Below, in pieces: positions 10,092 to 20,049 of a stretch of DNA of 64,000 bases. The notes under the pieces were generated by a model. It ran no database searches. It was not told the origin of the DNA and saw nothing but the letters and a program-made list of their open reading frames with translations. A program made the translations under genes and the position numbers. The first letter of the stretch is position 1. The number at the start of each line of letters is the position of its first letter. This DNA is from Ascarosepion bandense (taxonomy: Eukaryota > Mollusca > Cephalopoda > Sepiida > Sepiidae), in NCBI GenBank assembly GCA_037127315.1, contig JBBBDQ010000346.1, positions 5,913,501 to 5,977,500 of the forward strand. The letters are read 5' to 3'.

Positions 10092-10260
10092 AAAAGTGTG
10101 AGAAGCCGTGAACGTTTTCTTTAAAGTGTATATTTATTGATTTTGTTATTATACATGTTATGATACATTAAGTGTTCATAATGGTATTTGTGACGCTACA
10201 CGTGTTTCGAGTCTAAAATTGACTCTCTTCAGACGAATAAATTTGTGGCTTTATGTATCG
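10049..10260. repeat. (TA)n plus repeat carrying a complete hammerhead-like core
   Basis: A TA tract (10049-10088) is followed by a block whose words GCCGTGAACGTTTT, GATACATTAAG and CGCTACACGTGTTTC recur in reverse orientation at 62.38-62.53 kb. The hammerhead-like motif is at 10190-10238. Possibly a Penelope-like terminal sequence; no protein remains. Confidence 0.65.
10190..10238 (-). ncRNA. Hammerhead-ribozyme-like motif with complete core
   Basis: Minus strand: CTGAAGA (10226-10232); stem II GAGTC/GACTC, five perfect pairs with G10.1-C11.1 and a seven-base loop (10209-10225); GAA (10206-10208); self-complementary stem III ACACGTGT (10198-10205) including A15.1-U16.1; cleavage base A (10197); and stem I of three pairs next to the core (CGT with GCG, one G-U). 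All invariant hammerhead bases are present. The short palindromic stem III resembles ribozymes of Penelope-like elements and retrozymes, which work best as dimers. Confidence 0.65.
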
Positions 10261-10872
10261 AGTTCTTTTTGTTTGTGATCGCCAAGTTGTTTTATAAATA
10301 AGAAAGTAGAAAAAAATAGAAAATAAATAAAATCAGTAAAATAAAATAAAATAAGATAAAATAAATAAAATGTAGGCACGTTGAATGGTCACATCAGCGC
10401 GTGTATAAATGGATAAACAGATAAATAAATAAACAGATGAATGAATCAAGTGTTTATCCCAATTTGAAGTTGTTTTGGTCTGAGGTTACCTTTTTAGTAT
10501 GTTAAAATTATATATATATAACGGAGAATACTTGGTATATTAGTCAGGTAAATTCCGATAGAGACGAACCCAAAAGAACTCAATGTCAAATTTATTTATT
10601 TAATTTAACAGAGTAACATGATTTAGAAAAAATGTAGATATTCTACAATATAGATATAGATAGATAGTTACGAATTTGACTTTAAATTCACACTGAACCA
10701 AATAGAGGATAATCTGCAGTAATCTTTCAAATTAGGATATCCTTCGGTTTCAAAATTATCATAGGGAATCCTGGAGTTTTTCGTGTTCTAAAAAAGACGG
10801 AAAACCTTGGGCCACTTCAGTTGCCAAGCATACACTGCGCAACATACTAATCTACAAATACACACGCACACG

Positions 10873-10873
<1 letters not shown>
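10261..10873. other. Unassigned AT-rich sequence
   Basis: AAATAA-rich low-complexity DNA around 10300-10440. No gene recognised. Confidence 0.4.
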
Positions 10874-10928
<55 letters not shown>

Positions 10929-11005
10929 ACAGTCACTTCCGTATCTATCTATCTAGCTAGCTAGCTAGCTATCTATCTATCTAGCTATCTATCTAGTTAC
11001 CTCTA
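10874..11005. repeat. (TATC)n / (TAGC)n tetranucleotide array
   Basis: About thirteen TATC units, an interruption at 10930-10940, then mixed TATC and TAGC units. Confidence 0.95.
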
Positions 11006-12006
11006 TCTGAATATTTAATTAAGTTTTACTAACTCTTTTTAGCTTCATAACTTTTTAAAAGAAAATTGTGGTAGAATTGGCCAAAAGCGTTTGGAACGAT
11101 AAAAGTTATGGACATTTTTATATTTTTTATCTCCTACAAAACGCAAAAATATTAGGATGCTGGGAAAACTAATTAAAAAATTAAGTCTTCCTCGTTGGCC
11201 ATATTTAATATGTTTTTGCTTTTCTTTTTATGATAACAATAATACAAACTGTGTACATATATTTGAAGAGTTATCATGGTTTTGTTTATTGTTTAACAAT
11301 GGCAGTAAATTCCATTGAAGTTATATTTTAGGTAAAAGAATCTCTGTGCCAAGAATCGAACCTATATCCGATGCTTTTTTAGCACTGAATCTACTTTATG
11401 CAAATGTTTTAATTACGGGAAGCTTCCACGGTAAAATACACGCTCTAAGAGCAAATTTAATAAGTGAACATCGCTTTCCCAAATTGCAACATTTATTTTT
11501 GTGCCCAATTGTAGACAAAGTATTTTTAAATACTTAATTTGTAAATAATTACCTCATCTGACAAATTTAAACAAAGTATTTTTATACAATTATTTGATAG
11601 TTTTAAGCCGACTTTCTTTCCTATTACCAGAAATGCTACTTTAATTAATAAACATTTTCTGTGTGTTTCTTTTTTAAATGTTGACATTAATGCTTACCAG
11701 CATTGTGATTGAAAAATATACTGAAAAAGTCAGCTTGAAGTAAAAAATATTATTTATTTTTATTTAGTTAAACAAACTTCAAAACAAGACTCGTTTTCTT
11801 TATTTACGAAATGCTCGCAGCTTAGTGATAAAACACAACTAACTTGAAAGTTGAGACCCAGATAAAGAAAGAAAGTAAAGGTTCGATTCCTGTATAGATG
11901 CACAATTTCTTTATTAAGATTTTCAATCATGTTATTCATCTAATAATTAAGTAAGTACTGAATAGAATATTTATGTTATAAACAAATAATGCTAGTTAAC
12001 AATTCC

Positions 12007-12008
<2 letters not shown>
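11006..12008. other. Unassigned sequence with one tRNA-like stretch
   Basis: No gene seen. At 11820-11905 (plus) a tRNA-like order appears: AGCTTAGTGAT, a CAACT...AGTTG stem with TGA in the loop, then GGTTCGATTCC. Acceptor pairing is not convincing, so it may be a degenerate SINE head. Confidence 0.35.

Positions 12009-12047
<39 letters not shown>
12009..12047. repeat. (TA)n microsatellite at the LINE 3' end
   Basis: TA tract abutting the 3' tail of the minus-strand LINE. Confidence 0.9.
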
Positions 12048-12049
<2 letters not shown>

Positions 12050-12914
12050 ATCATTTCACCCCGAGCAAGGCGGAAACGCCACTGATGTGCAGGGGGCTAC
12101 ATAAATGTATAAAGATTTATTAGAAAAGAGCGAGGAGTACAAGCTAGTTAGAAAGGAACAATAGAAAGCTGAGAATGCAGGTGCAATGACAGATACATAG
12201 GTGGAGAGAAAGGGAAGGTTATACAGGAGAGGGGAGAGAGCTAGAGTCCAGTGGTTAGTAGATGAGTATTGACTTTGCATTTAAATTTCTGGAGGTTGTA
12301 GCCGTCAGGAAAGCTAGAATACGGGAGTGAGCTCCACAGGCGGGAAGTGAGCGAGAGGAAGCTGCAGGAGTAGAATTGTCGTCTGCATTTGGCTAACCTG
12401 ACTGTGAATGGGTGGGACCCAGTTGCCAGTCTGGTTGCACGGGTAAACACCTGTTGAGGAGGCATCAATGACTTAAGCTCATCCGAGCAGAAGCCATGAA
12501 AGTATTTATAGAAGAGACAGAGGGAGGCCACATTTTGACGATGGGAAAGCAGCTGCAGTCGAGTCGCCAGATCAGTACCTATCACATTACAGACTCTCCT
12601 TTGGAGCTTGTCAAGAACACTGAGGAGAACGGCAGGGGCACCTGACCATAAATGTCAGCAGTACTCCATGCACGGACGGATGGTTGACTTGTATATATGC
12701 AGGATGGATTCAGGCGGAAAATCATCCTGGATCGACATAGTGACCCAATCTTCTTAGCAGTAGATTTTGCTATGGATTCAATATAATGGTTCCATTTGAG
12801 GTCTGAGGACAGGGTAAGTCCGAGGAGGCGTAGTGTATTACTCTCCGGGAGAATCATCTGGTCCATGCTTATGGGAGGCAGAAGAGGTTGCCTGTAATGG
12901 TTGACAGACAACAG
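12048..12914 (-). pseudogene. Jockey-like LINE, 5'-truncated C-terminal RT region
   Basis: C-terminal part of a jockey/CR1-group reverse transcriptase polyprotein on the minus strand, in two main frames (12582-12911 and 12241-12585). Recognisable blocks in order: SVNHYRQPLL, LLGLTLSSDLKWNHYIESIAK, a KKIGSL..R block, then after a frameshift CNVIGTDLATRLQLLSHR, LFYKYFHGFCSDEL, FTRATRLATGSHPFTV and LWSSLPYS. The catalytic palm is absent. The 3' UTR ends with the tail CTTGCTCGGGGTGAAATGATT, which is shared by several other elements here. Both ends run into TA tracts. Confidence 0.85.

Positions 12915-12963
<49 letters not shown>
12915..12963. repeat. (TA)n microsatellite between LINE and MITE
   Basis: About 24 TA units separating the LINE 5' truncation point from the mariner-like MITE. 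Confidence 0.95.
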
Positions 12964-12966
<3 letters not shown>

Positions 12967-13403
12967 TGGCCCATTAGTCACTTTACATTTTAAAAATTAA
13001 ATAACTTGTTTTCGATTAATATAATTTTATTTCTTTTTTCAGAATTATTAAATAGTATCTTTGGACATTTTTGGTATGGATAAGTTTACAAGTAAACAAC
13101 GAGTGAAGATAATTGAATTTTAATTTGAAAATAGACGGTCAATTGTTGCAACGCAAAGATCTTATAAGCGCCATTTCAATGTTCGACATCCTCCTAGTAA
13201 GCCTGCAGTAATGAACTTAGTGACGCGTTTTCAAGAGCAAGAGCTCGACATTGCGAAGCCGAGAATGGAGGCTACTTAAGAGACATTATCTGTCGTAATT
13301 AAGTCAGAACAAATTTCCACATTCTAAACTGTGTAATAAAAAAAAGAATTAATTAAATACACTCATTTAAGTTTCAAACTGTAAAGTGACTTATGGGCCA
13401 CTG
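12964..13403 (+). mobile_element. Mariner/Tc1-like MITE with long TIRs
   Basis: Terminal inverted repeats: AGTGGCCCATTAGTCACTTT begins at 12965 and AAAGTGACTTATGGGCCACT ends at 13402, with one mismatch over about 23 bp. Both ends sit beside TA, the target of the IS630-Tc1-mariner superfamily. The interior holds only a short broken N-terminal transposase domain (13076-13279), so this is an internally deleted element that would need a transposase from elsewhere. Confidence 0.85.
13076..13279 (+). pseudogene. Decayed N-terminal HTH domain of a mariner-like transposase
   Basis: A 68-codon frame with a single in-frame TAA at codon 16. Start MDKFTSKQRVKIIEF, then FENRRSIVATQRSYKRHF and VMNLVTRFQEQ. 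This resembles the DUF4817-type helix-turn-helix found at the start of some mariner-like transposases (an opening F..xQRVxI, then S...T.R.F..... and a V..LV..F segment). No catalytic DDE part follows; the frame ends about 120 bp before the right TIR. Confidence 0.7.
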
Positions 13404-13406
13404 TTG

Positions 13407-13458
<52 letters not shown>
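13404..13458. repeat. (TA)n microsatellite
   Basis: TA tract between the MITE and the VNTR element. Confidence 0.9.
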
Positions 13459-13462
<4 letters not shown>

Positions 13463-14443
13463 GGAGTAGATAGACTAAACTATCGCCCGGTTCACATACC
13501 ACCCACGTCTATTGAACAGGTGAAGAGGCTCACCCCTTGTTCCTTGTTTAGGATGTCGTTTCCGGCTTTCTCTTTTCCAATCCTTTCACTCTTTTATTCA
13601 TTTATTTTTTCCTCAATTGGAGTAGATAGACTAAACTATCGCCCGGTTCACACTCCACCCACGTCTATTGAACAGGTGAAGAGGCTCACCCCTTGTTCCT
13701 TGTTTAGGATGTGGTTTCCGGCTTTCTCTTTTCCATTCTTTTCACTCTTTTATTTATTTATTTATTTTTTCCTCAATTGGAGTAGATAGACTAAACTATC
13801 GCCCGGTTCACACTCCATCCACGTCTATTGAACAGGTGAAGAGGCTCACCCCTTGTCCCTTGTTTAGGATGTGGGTTCTGGCTTTTTCTTTTCCAATCCT
13901 TTCACTTTTCTCTTTTGCTTATTTTTTTTTCTCTTTCAATTGGAATAGATAGACTAAACTATCGCCCGGTTCAAACTCCACCCACGTTTATTGAACAGGT
14001 GAAGAGGCTCACCCCTTGTTCCTTGTTTAGGATGTGGTTTCTGGCTTTCTCTTTTCCAATCCTTTCACTTTTCTCTTTTGCTTATTTTTTTTCTTTTTCA
14101 ATTGGAGTAGATAGACTAAACTATCGCCCGGTTCACACTCCATCCACGTCTATTGAACCGGTGAAGAGGCTCACCCCTTGTTCCTTGTTTAGGATGTCGT
14201 TTCCGGTTTTCTCTTTTCCAATCTTTTCACTCTTTTATTTATTCATTTTTTCCTCAATTGGAGTAGATAGACTAAAGTATCGCCCGGTTCACACTCCACC
14301 CACGACTATTGAACAGGTGAAGAAGCTCACCCCTTGTTCCTTGTTTAGGATGTCGTTTCCGGTTTTCTCTTTTCCAATCTTTTCTTTCCTAAGTAGTCTC
14401 CTGCGCTTCAGTGGCGTTACCGCCTTGCTTGGGGTGATATGAT

Positions 14444-14445
<2 letters not shown>
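13459..14445 (+). repeat. Six-unit VNTR element with jockey-like LINE 3' tail
   Basis: Six tandem units of 156-163 bp starting at 13459, 13615, 13775, 13938, 14100 and 14256. Each opens AATTGGAGTAGATAGACTAA and contains ATCGCCCGGTTCACACTCC, GAACAGGTGAAGAGGCTCA and a pyrimidine-rich end. After the sixth unit the sequence continues into CAGTGGCGTTACCGCCTTGC TTGGGGTGATATGATT, the 3' tail of the jockey-like LINE. Two-unit versions lie at 37.06 and 63.65 kb. It is probably a non-autonomous element using that LINE's machinery; the repeated open frames inside are not genes. Confidence 0.8.

Positions 14446-14494
<49 letters not shown>
14446..14494. repeat. (TA)n microsatellite
   Basis: TA tract directly after the VNTR element tail. 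Confidence 0.95.
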
Positions 14495-14498
<4 letters not shown>

Positions 14499-14499
14499 C

Positions 14500-14790
14500 A
14501 ATCTGTGAGTCTGTGTGTGACTGCAGGCTATGCACGCCTATATTTTTAAAGCTACGCCATTCAAACATTCTAGTTGATCTAACACACCCATTAAAGAACT
14601 TAACCCCTATGATTAAATGGAATATCATTAAAAAATCTAACACACCCATCAACTTCAAAGATTGCTGTCGCTTATGCCTGGATGAAAAAATCACTATCCT
14701 CAAACACAAACACTAATTAGACCTGTGGAATCTGAGGAGAGAACTGGTTTTTAAATGTCGACATAGGAGCCGTTTTAAATTGTGTTAAAC
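14500..14790 (+). pseudogene. Penelope-like element, C-terminal fragment
   Basis: Frame 14513-14716 continues after its stop to about 14785. The blocks LTHPLKNLTPMIKWNIIKKS, CCRLCLDEKITIL, NLRRELVFKCRHRSRFKLC resemble the region at the end of GIY-YIG domains in Penelope-like retroelements (I.W.I...., C.LCL.EK..I, .R.EL...CRH..KF.L). The GIY-YIG motif itself and the reverse transcriptase are missing, and a stop follows KHKH. Confidence 0.65.
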
Positions 14791-14969
14791 TTTTAGCCCC
14801 TCATTCATTCCTGTGAAGTCTTTATACACATCACGCTGTGTTACGGAATATATATTGTTTATTTGTACCTTATTGTTAAATGTGTCGAATTTTTTTTCTT
14901 TTTTATATGTCTATGGTGTTGCTTACATATTTGTTTTTGCAGGTGTATGAGTGTATATATGTGTGTTCA

Positions 14970-15015
<46 letters not shown>

Positions 15016-15149
15016 ATATATATATCTGTGCGTGTACGTATATGTGTGTACATATATATGCGTGTATGTGCGTATGCATTTAAGTGTGTGTGTGTGAGTT
15101 GTATGTGTACATATATAGGTTTTTTACATTACTAAAGTTATACTAGTGT
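14791..15149. other. Spacer with (TA)n/(TG)-rich microsatellite
   Basis: TA tract near 14976-15012 within TATG/TGTG-rich sequence (14940-15120). Open frames here are low-complexity. Confidence 0.7.
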
Positions 15150-15732
15150 TCTAACAGGAGATGGACAGTGCGACACGGAGATCCGAAGGCGAATTGGCAT
15201 GGCAAAGGACGCGTTCCAGAAGATGAGCAAAATACTAACACACAGGAAGATCTCAATAGAAACGAAGAAAAGAGTGCTAGACTGCTACGTGATGTCAGTT
15301 CTTCAGTACGGCTGTGAATGCTGGACAATATCATCGAAAATGAGGACAAAACTGGAAGCGGCCGAAATGTGGTTCTACAGAAGGATGCTACGGATATCGT
15401 GGACTGAGCATACAAGCAACGACGAAGTGTTAGAAAGAATGGCAACAAAAAGGAAATTGATGCTGAGCATCAGGAAGAGACAACTGAAGTTCCTGGGACA
15501 TGCAATGAGGAAGGAGAGCCTGGAGAACCTGATACTGACTGGACAGATAGAAGGAAGGAGAGACAGAGGAAGGCAGCGGATAACATATCTGCAGAGTCTG
15601 ATCAGGTGGATGACGGAACGGGGATTGCCAGGAGCAACAGGAGCAAACATACTAAGAGCCACAAGGGATAGGGAGACGTGGAGATCCATGATCGCCTACG
15701 TCCTGAAGGGACAGGGCACATAGAAGAAGAAG
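15150..15732 (+). pseudogene. RTE-like LINE C-terminal region, best preserved
   Basis: An open frame at 15199-15723 (174 codons) lies within a 5'-truncated insertion. Blocks: MAKDAFQKMSKILTHRKIS, ETKKRVLDCYVMSVLQYG, CWTISSKM, KLEAAEMWFYRRMLRISW, LSIRKRQLKFLGHAMRKE, LENLILTGQIEG, TYLQSLIRWMTERG. This is the region downstream of the RT catalytic domain in RTE/BovB-like endonuclease-reverse transcriptases. The element ends GGGCACATAG followed by GAA units, the same 3' end as the copies at 25.0 and 28.55 kb. No RT catalytic motif is present, so it cannot act alone. Confidence 0.85.
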
Positions 15733-16582
15733 AAAGTTATACTGTATTATAACGGTACCGTTGACCGAAAAATTTACCTACATTATTAAGTTATATTGTA
15801 TTATTATTGTTGTATTGTTAACCCAATAATTAGTATAATTTTGATTTTATAGTGGTGTGTGGTAATTGTGATTAAAACGGATTGATTAACTATTATGTCT
15901 TAATTTTTTAATTTTCTTAGGTTTTTGAAAATTTAAATTTCTTATCCTTTCACTGGTAATATGTAATTTTTTAAACTAAATAATTAAGTTTAAACAACTA
16001 AATTTAAATAGAATACTTAGGCTTACTTTTTCCCTTTTCGTTTACGCTTTAAGATACTTACCCTTCCTTTTTAACGCTCTCTCTCTCTCTCTTTCTTTCT
16101 CTCTCTCTCTCTCACCTAACCCCTTTCTTTTTTGTTTCAAATCTACGGGTCAATTGTCTAACTGACTTGCTGAATGTGTCTTTAGATTTAAGCTCTTCCG
16201 CATGCTCTATATATGTTGCGTATATAAATGATTATGTATGAATATGTGTGTGTATTCGCCGAACTGTTGTAATGAGGTTTTTTTTAAAATTTTCTCTTTT
16301 AAGGGAGCGATCATTATTTTTACTCCGGTTTTCCCATTTGCTCCATATATATATATATAGAGAGAGAGAGAGAGCGAGAGAGAGAGAGAGCTTTCTGAGA
16401 GAGTTATCCTATCACTGTATGCACAGGATACTTCTTTGGATTCTTCTATATCCACACCGCATGCTGATATATATATATATATATATTATTTGAATTTATT
16501 TGTTTGAATATAATATTTTTCTTATTTGTTTGAACATTAAATAAATATGCCAGTTAATACCATTTCCTAACATTGTATTTCG
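15733..16582. other. Spacer with (CT)n and (GA)n tracts
   Basis: AT-rich DNA with a CT tract at 16076-16112, a TA/GA tract at 16346-16390 and a short TA tract near 16468-16486. No gene recognised. Confidence 0.5.

Positions 16583-16671
<89 letters not shown>
16583..16671. repeat. (TA)n microsatellite, interrupted
   Basis: Two long TA blocks separated by TTATGAA near 16618. Confidence 0.95.
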
Positions 16672-16674
<3 letters not shown>

Positions 16675-16937
16675 TGTGTGTGTATTTGTAAACAGGGTTT
16701 CAAGTATTCATATTTATATTTAGAAATAATCCGACAAACATTTCGAGAAATTTTCCGATTTTTCTAAAAAAGATTTTGAAAATTGAGATTAAAAAATAAA
16801 AACCTTTCGTATATAGCGTGGTATTATGAATAAGACAGTGTGCTAGTCAGGGCATTCTCGTGTACACTGATATAAATATCATATGTTAGGAATATTAATA
16901 ACAAAAAAAAATTATTTGGGCACTTTTCTTCCAAATA

Positions 16938-17626
16938 TCTAAACTTATTTATAAATCGAACTTTGTCTGTGTGTGTGTGTGTGTGTGTCCGTTACCTATA
17001 GACTCTGAAACGGCTAAACCGATTTACACAGTTGTACTATAAGCGTCTGCGAGTGTTCTTAGCTAGGTTTTGTGTCGAGGTACCCCCCGATAAATATCGA
17101 AAATCGAGAATCGAAAAAGAAGGAGTGGTCCGATTTTAATCAAAGTTGATACACTCATGACAAAGTCATAAGAAACGATATTCAGAAGTTTCAAGGTTGC
17201 AGTTTTTACAATAGTGCAGAAAATCCATTATATATATATATAAGGCAAGATGTTTGTGTGTGTGTCTGTTTATCTGCCCGTATGTCTGTATTTTTTCAGC
17301 CATTTTATTTTAGTTTTTGCTTCAGGTTTGGTTTTAAGTAGGTATAATTGTAGTCCTTAGCCTCAGCCATGATACAATTTACTCAGAGGACTTATTTAGC
17401 CTTCAAAATTCAGTTTACGACGAAAAAGACTTATTTAATATCGATAGCAGGAAATCAAAATTTGACTTACATCTATTCATTTTTTTTTCAGTCTACGGTT
17501 TCGCTTTAACTGGAAACAACTATTGCTTTTAGTCTTTCGTGCCAACATCCAAAGAGTGAGTTCCAGGACCATGGATTAGTTTTAAAGCTTTCATTACACT
17601 CGAGCAACGCCGGGCTATACTGCTAG
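16938..17626 (+). mobile_element. Non-autonomous Helitron-type element, copy B, both ends defined
   Basis: Starts TCTAAACTTATTTATAAAT at 16938, preceded by A, and ends with a GC-rich hairpin (CGAGCAACGCCGGG) then TATACTGCTAG at 17626, followed by T. This is the Helitron arrangement A|TC...CTAG|T with no TIRs. Length 689 bp. An internal TA tract lies near 17229-17242. The GTCCGTTACC and ACGGCTAAACCGATTT words near the 5' end are common in such elements by my recollection. No Rep/helicase gene. Confidence 0.85.
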
Positions 17627-17879
17627 TACACAAATAATCACTAAATCTGCATTTAATTTCTAAGCAACATGTTAAAAACTCCCTGTAGTTGTTAACGTCT
17701 GTGTTTTATTTTAATAGACAAATCACTATCTCTAACACGCTTAAATCAATTTAGGTACATCAGTAGGAAATTCTGAATTAGGAAAAAATCTAAATATAGA
17801 TAAACAGCAAGACAACTTTAGGTAAAATATGATCTAAAAATAAAAATTCTGAATACGAAACCTCCAACAATTGGTAAGA

Positions 17880-18190
17880 TAGTAGAATAGTCTGGGCTCT
17901 ATAGCCATGTTTGATACCCAAACTAGTAAGAAGGGCGACGTATGAATTCAAATCCTGCGCCGGAATTTCTACGGGGTTATATATCCTGTTTAATTTCGTT
18001 CTTTCAACTCCGACGTCGACGTTGGTGTCAAGCTGCATTGACCTTCCCCTTTCCTTGGAAAACATTGGGGGCGTGGAGAGGCGAAGAACTGCAAGGCAAC
18101 TGCCGATCTCTCATAAAACCCTGCCCAGGCCTACGTCCTGGAGAGGATATTATTCTTCTGACGCAGACCGACGGAAGCCATACGTAATTT
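17880..18190 (+). repeat. Possible SINE with B-box-like sequence
   Basis: A GC-richer block unlike its surroundings, with a B-box-like GAATTCAAATCCTGC at 17944-17958 and a GC-rich body (CCTGCCCAGGCCTACGTCC near 18120-18138) ending GGAAGCCATACG. Open frames run through on both strands but show no domain. I believe it is an interspersed repeat, but there is no second copy in this window to prove it. Confidence 0.4.
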
Positions 18191-18194
18191 AGGT

Positions 18195-18690
18195 AACACG
18201 TTGAAATAATTCTTCATCAATATTGGTGAGCAACATAAATAATCATTGAACAAAAATTTACTATAACCGAGGAAACCTTGTACATTTACAAAGCTTTAAG
18301 GATCCAAGCATGTAGTACAGTATCAAAGGTTTTATGGTAATCTATCCATGCTGTGCAGAGATTTCTAACTCTTCCTGCAATTTTCCAGTATCAATCTACT
18401 TATCAAGAGTTAATCTTTGCAACTATATAATCGATGATATCTCTTGGATTACAGGGAAAAATTTTGTTTTCGTTGAGAAAAGAGTACAGTTATTCAGGAC
18501 AGATATGATCGATTTATATGAGGTAGATAAACATGTTATTAACCTATAATTATTGGATGATATATTTGACCCGTTTTTAGTAGGAGATATGTAATACCTT
18601 CATTAATCCACCTGGAATTTTATTGAGGTTATTAATTATTATTCATAAAGTTTACAAAAGAGTTTTAAGGATGGCTGAGATTATATAAAC
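18195..18690 (-). pseudogene. R4/Dong-like reverse transcriptase fragment, decayed
   Basis: On the minus strand, in broken frames, the order of blocks matches the intact region of the 40-kb element: an INEGITYLL stretch (for WMTKGITFLL), NNYRLITCLSTSYKSI (for NYRPITCLPTTYKLL), CKD.LLISRLILENC (for CKDQLLINKMILENC), TAWIDYHKTFDTV (for TAWIDYRKAFDSV) and WILKAL.MYK. It holds RT fingers to motif A only; the YxDD motif is absent. More diverged than the 38-51 kb copies, so an older insertion of the same clade. Confidence 0.7.
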
Positions 18691-18761
18691 AAACGTTGGA
18701 CACCTTGTCATTTCTTGTTAAATTCTATTTTAGGGAAATTGTTACAGCTTATCGAACATCC

Positions 18762-19070
18762 AGTCAGTCAATTAAGTGTCATACGTGATATACTTGGGCG
18801 TTCATGTCTCGAAGGAGACATGACTGACTGGGCAGAAGATTATCCCGCTGTAGGTTGCTATTATTTTCTGCGGTAGATTGGTTGCCAGCCGAGGCTATAG
18901 AACCCAATCTGTCCTATTATTTAACCCATAACTGGAGGGAAGAGACGGATTAATACCTTTCCCAACGGTATTTGTGCGCAAGTAAATGCAATGAATTTAA
19001 CTGGAATTCGAAATCGGTACCTCCGATTTGTTGTCCCGAGTCGATAACCACGGCGCCACAACGCACATCT
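18762..19070 (-). repeat. SINE-A copy
   Basis: Full-length, minus strand; hairpin CATGTCTCGAAGGAGACATG at 18803-18822, head at the right ending GGCGCCACAACGCACATC. Confidence 0.8.
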
Positions 19071-19534
19071 AACTAAATTTTCCCATTTTGGTACCGGTTT
19101 ATGCTTCATTCTTGTTCTCGATTGATCCACTCTGCATTGCAGTTATATTCCTTGGCATACTTTAAATATTCACACAAAACTTTCGCACTTCTTCAATAGA
19201 AGATGACATTTTATTTTATTTTTTTTTAACTACTATAACTGCTTTTCCAATTTCCCTGTAGAACGTATTAGGGTCCGTTTGTAATAATTTTTTTGATAGA
19301 ACCTACAATGCATATCATATGTGCCTTTAATTGCACTTTCTGTTGTAAGCAATTTTTTATTAGTGGAATTTCATTTAGTGCTTTAATTTTATATTTCTTC
19401 TTGATCTTCCCGCTTTTCAGTGTTGAAATTTTAGAATTTTTATGAAATCTCATCTTGTATTGATAACTCACCATTGATTTTTTCTATTTCTTGCTTTAAT
19501 TTTGCCTTCTAAGTGGACGCTTTTTTGTCTGTAT
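19071..19534. other. Unassigned AT-rich sequence
   Basis: No gene or repeat recognised. Confidence 0.4.
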
Positions 19535-19808
19535 TTTAATCTTTATCATTATTATTATTAGTAGTAGTAATATCAGTATTATTATTTTATCATTATTATT
19601 ATTAGTAGTAGTAATATCAGTATTATTATTTTATCATTATTATTAGTAGTAGTAGTAATATCAGTATTATTATTTTATCATTATTATTAGTAGTAGTAGT
19701 AATATCAGTATTATTATTTTATCATTATTAGTAGTAGTAGTAGTAATATCAGTATCATTATTTTATCATTATTATTATTAGTAGTAGTAATATAAGTATT
19801 ATTATTTG
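19535..19808. repeat. About 50-bp minisatellite of ATT/GTA words
   Basis: Five to six tandem units, each ATTATTATTTTATCATTATT then AGTAGTAGTAATATCAGT, with small differences in the number of triplets. Confidence 0.9.
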
Positions 19809-20049
19809 CCTTACACCTTACGAAGCTTCTTTCTATTTTAGAATATGTGTGACCTTACGTGTTTGTTTTGTTTTGTTTTTTTATCTTTTAATTTATTTAT
19901 TTTTGATCTTAAGTCTGAGGCTGGGACCCGGATGGAAATGTGTATGCAACAAAAATCAAAGGATATAAGAATAAAAAAAAATAATAATGATAAAAATAGT
20001 GAAAACAAGGGTAATCTTTCAGAATGCATATGAATGATGCATCGGATTT
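19809..20049. other. Low-complexity spacer
   Basis: TTTTG- and AAAAAT-rich sequence before the LINE tail; overlapping short frames on both strands are not genes. Confidence 0.4.

Noticed and set aside
11820..11905. Mitochondrial-type or functional tRNA-Ser(UGA)
   Set aside because: The T arm and anticodon arm are suggestive, but acceptor pairing and neighbouring mitochondrial genes are absent.
13520..14442. Repeated open frames (KRLTPCSLFRM-type) as a repeat protein gene
   Set aside because: They are translations of the 160-bp VNTR units; unit lengths of 156-163 bp do not keep the frame, and the same DNA occurs in dispersed elements with a LINE tail.
16938..17626. A CRISPR-like or regulatory reading of the recurring CCCGGCG...CGGG hairpin
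   Set aside because: The hairpin followed by CTAG at a fixed terminus, with TC at the other end, is explained by a Helitron-type element.
17790..18192. Overlapping open frames on both strands as genes
   Set aside because: No domain is recognisable, and the block has SINE-like features (B-box-like sequence, GC-rich body).
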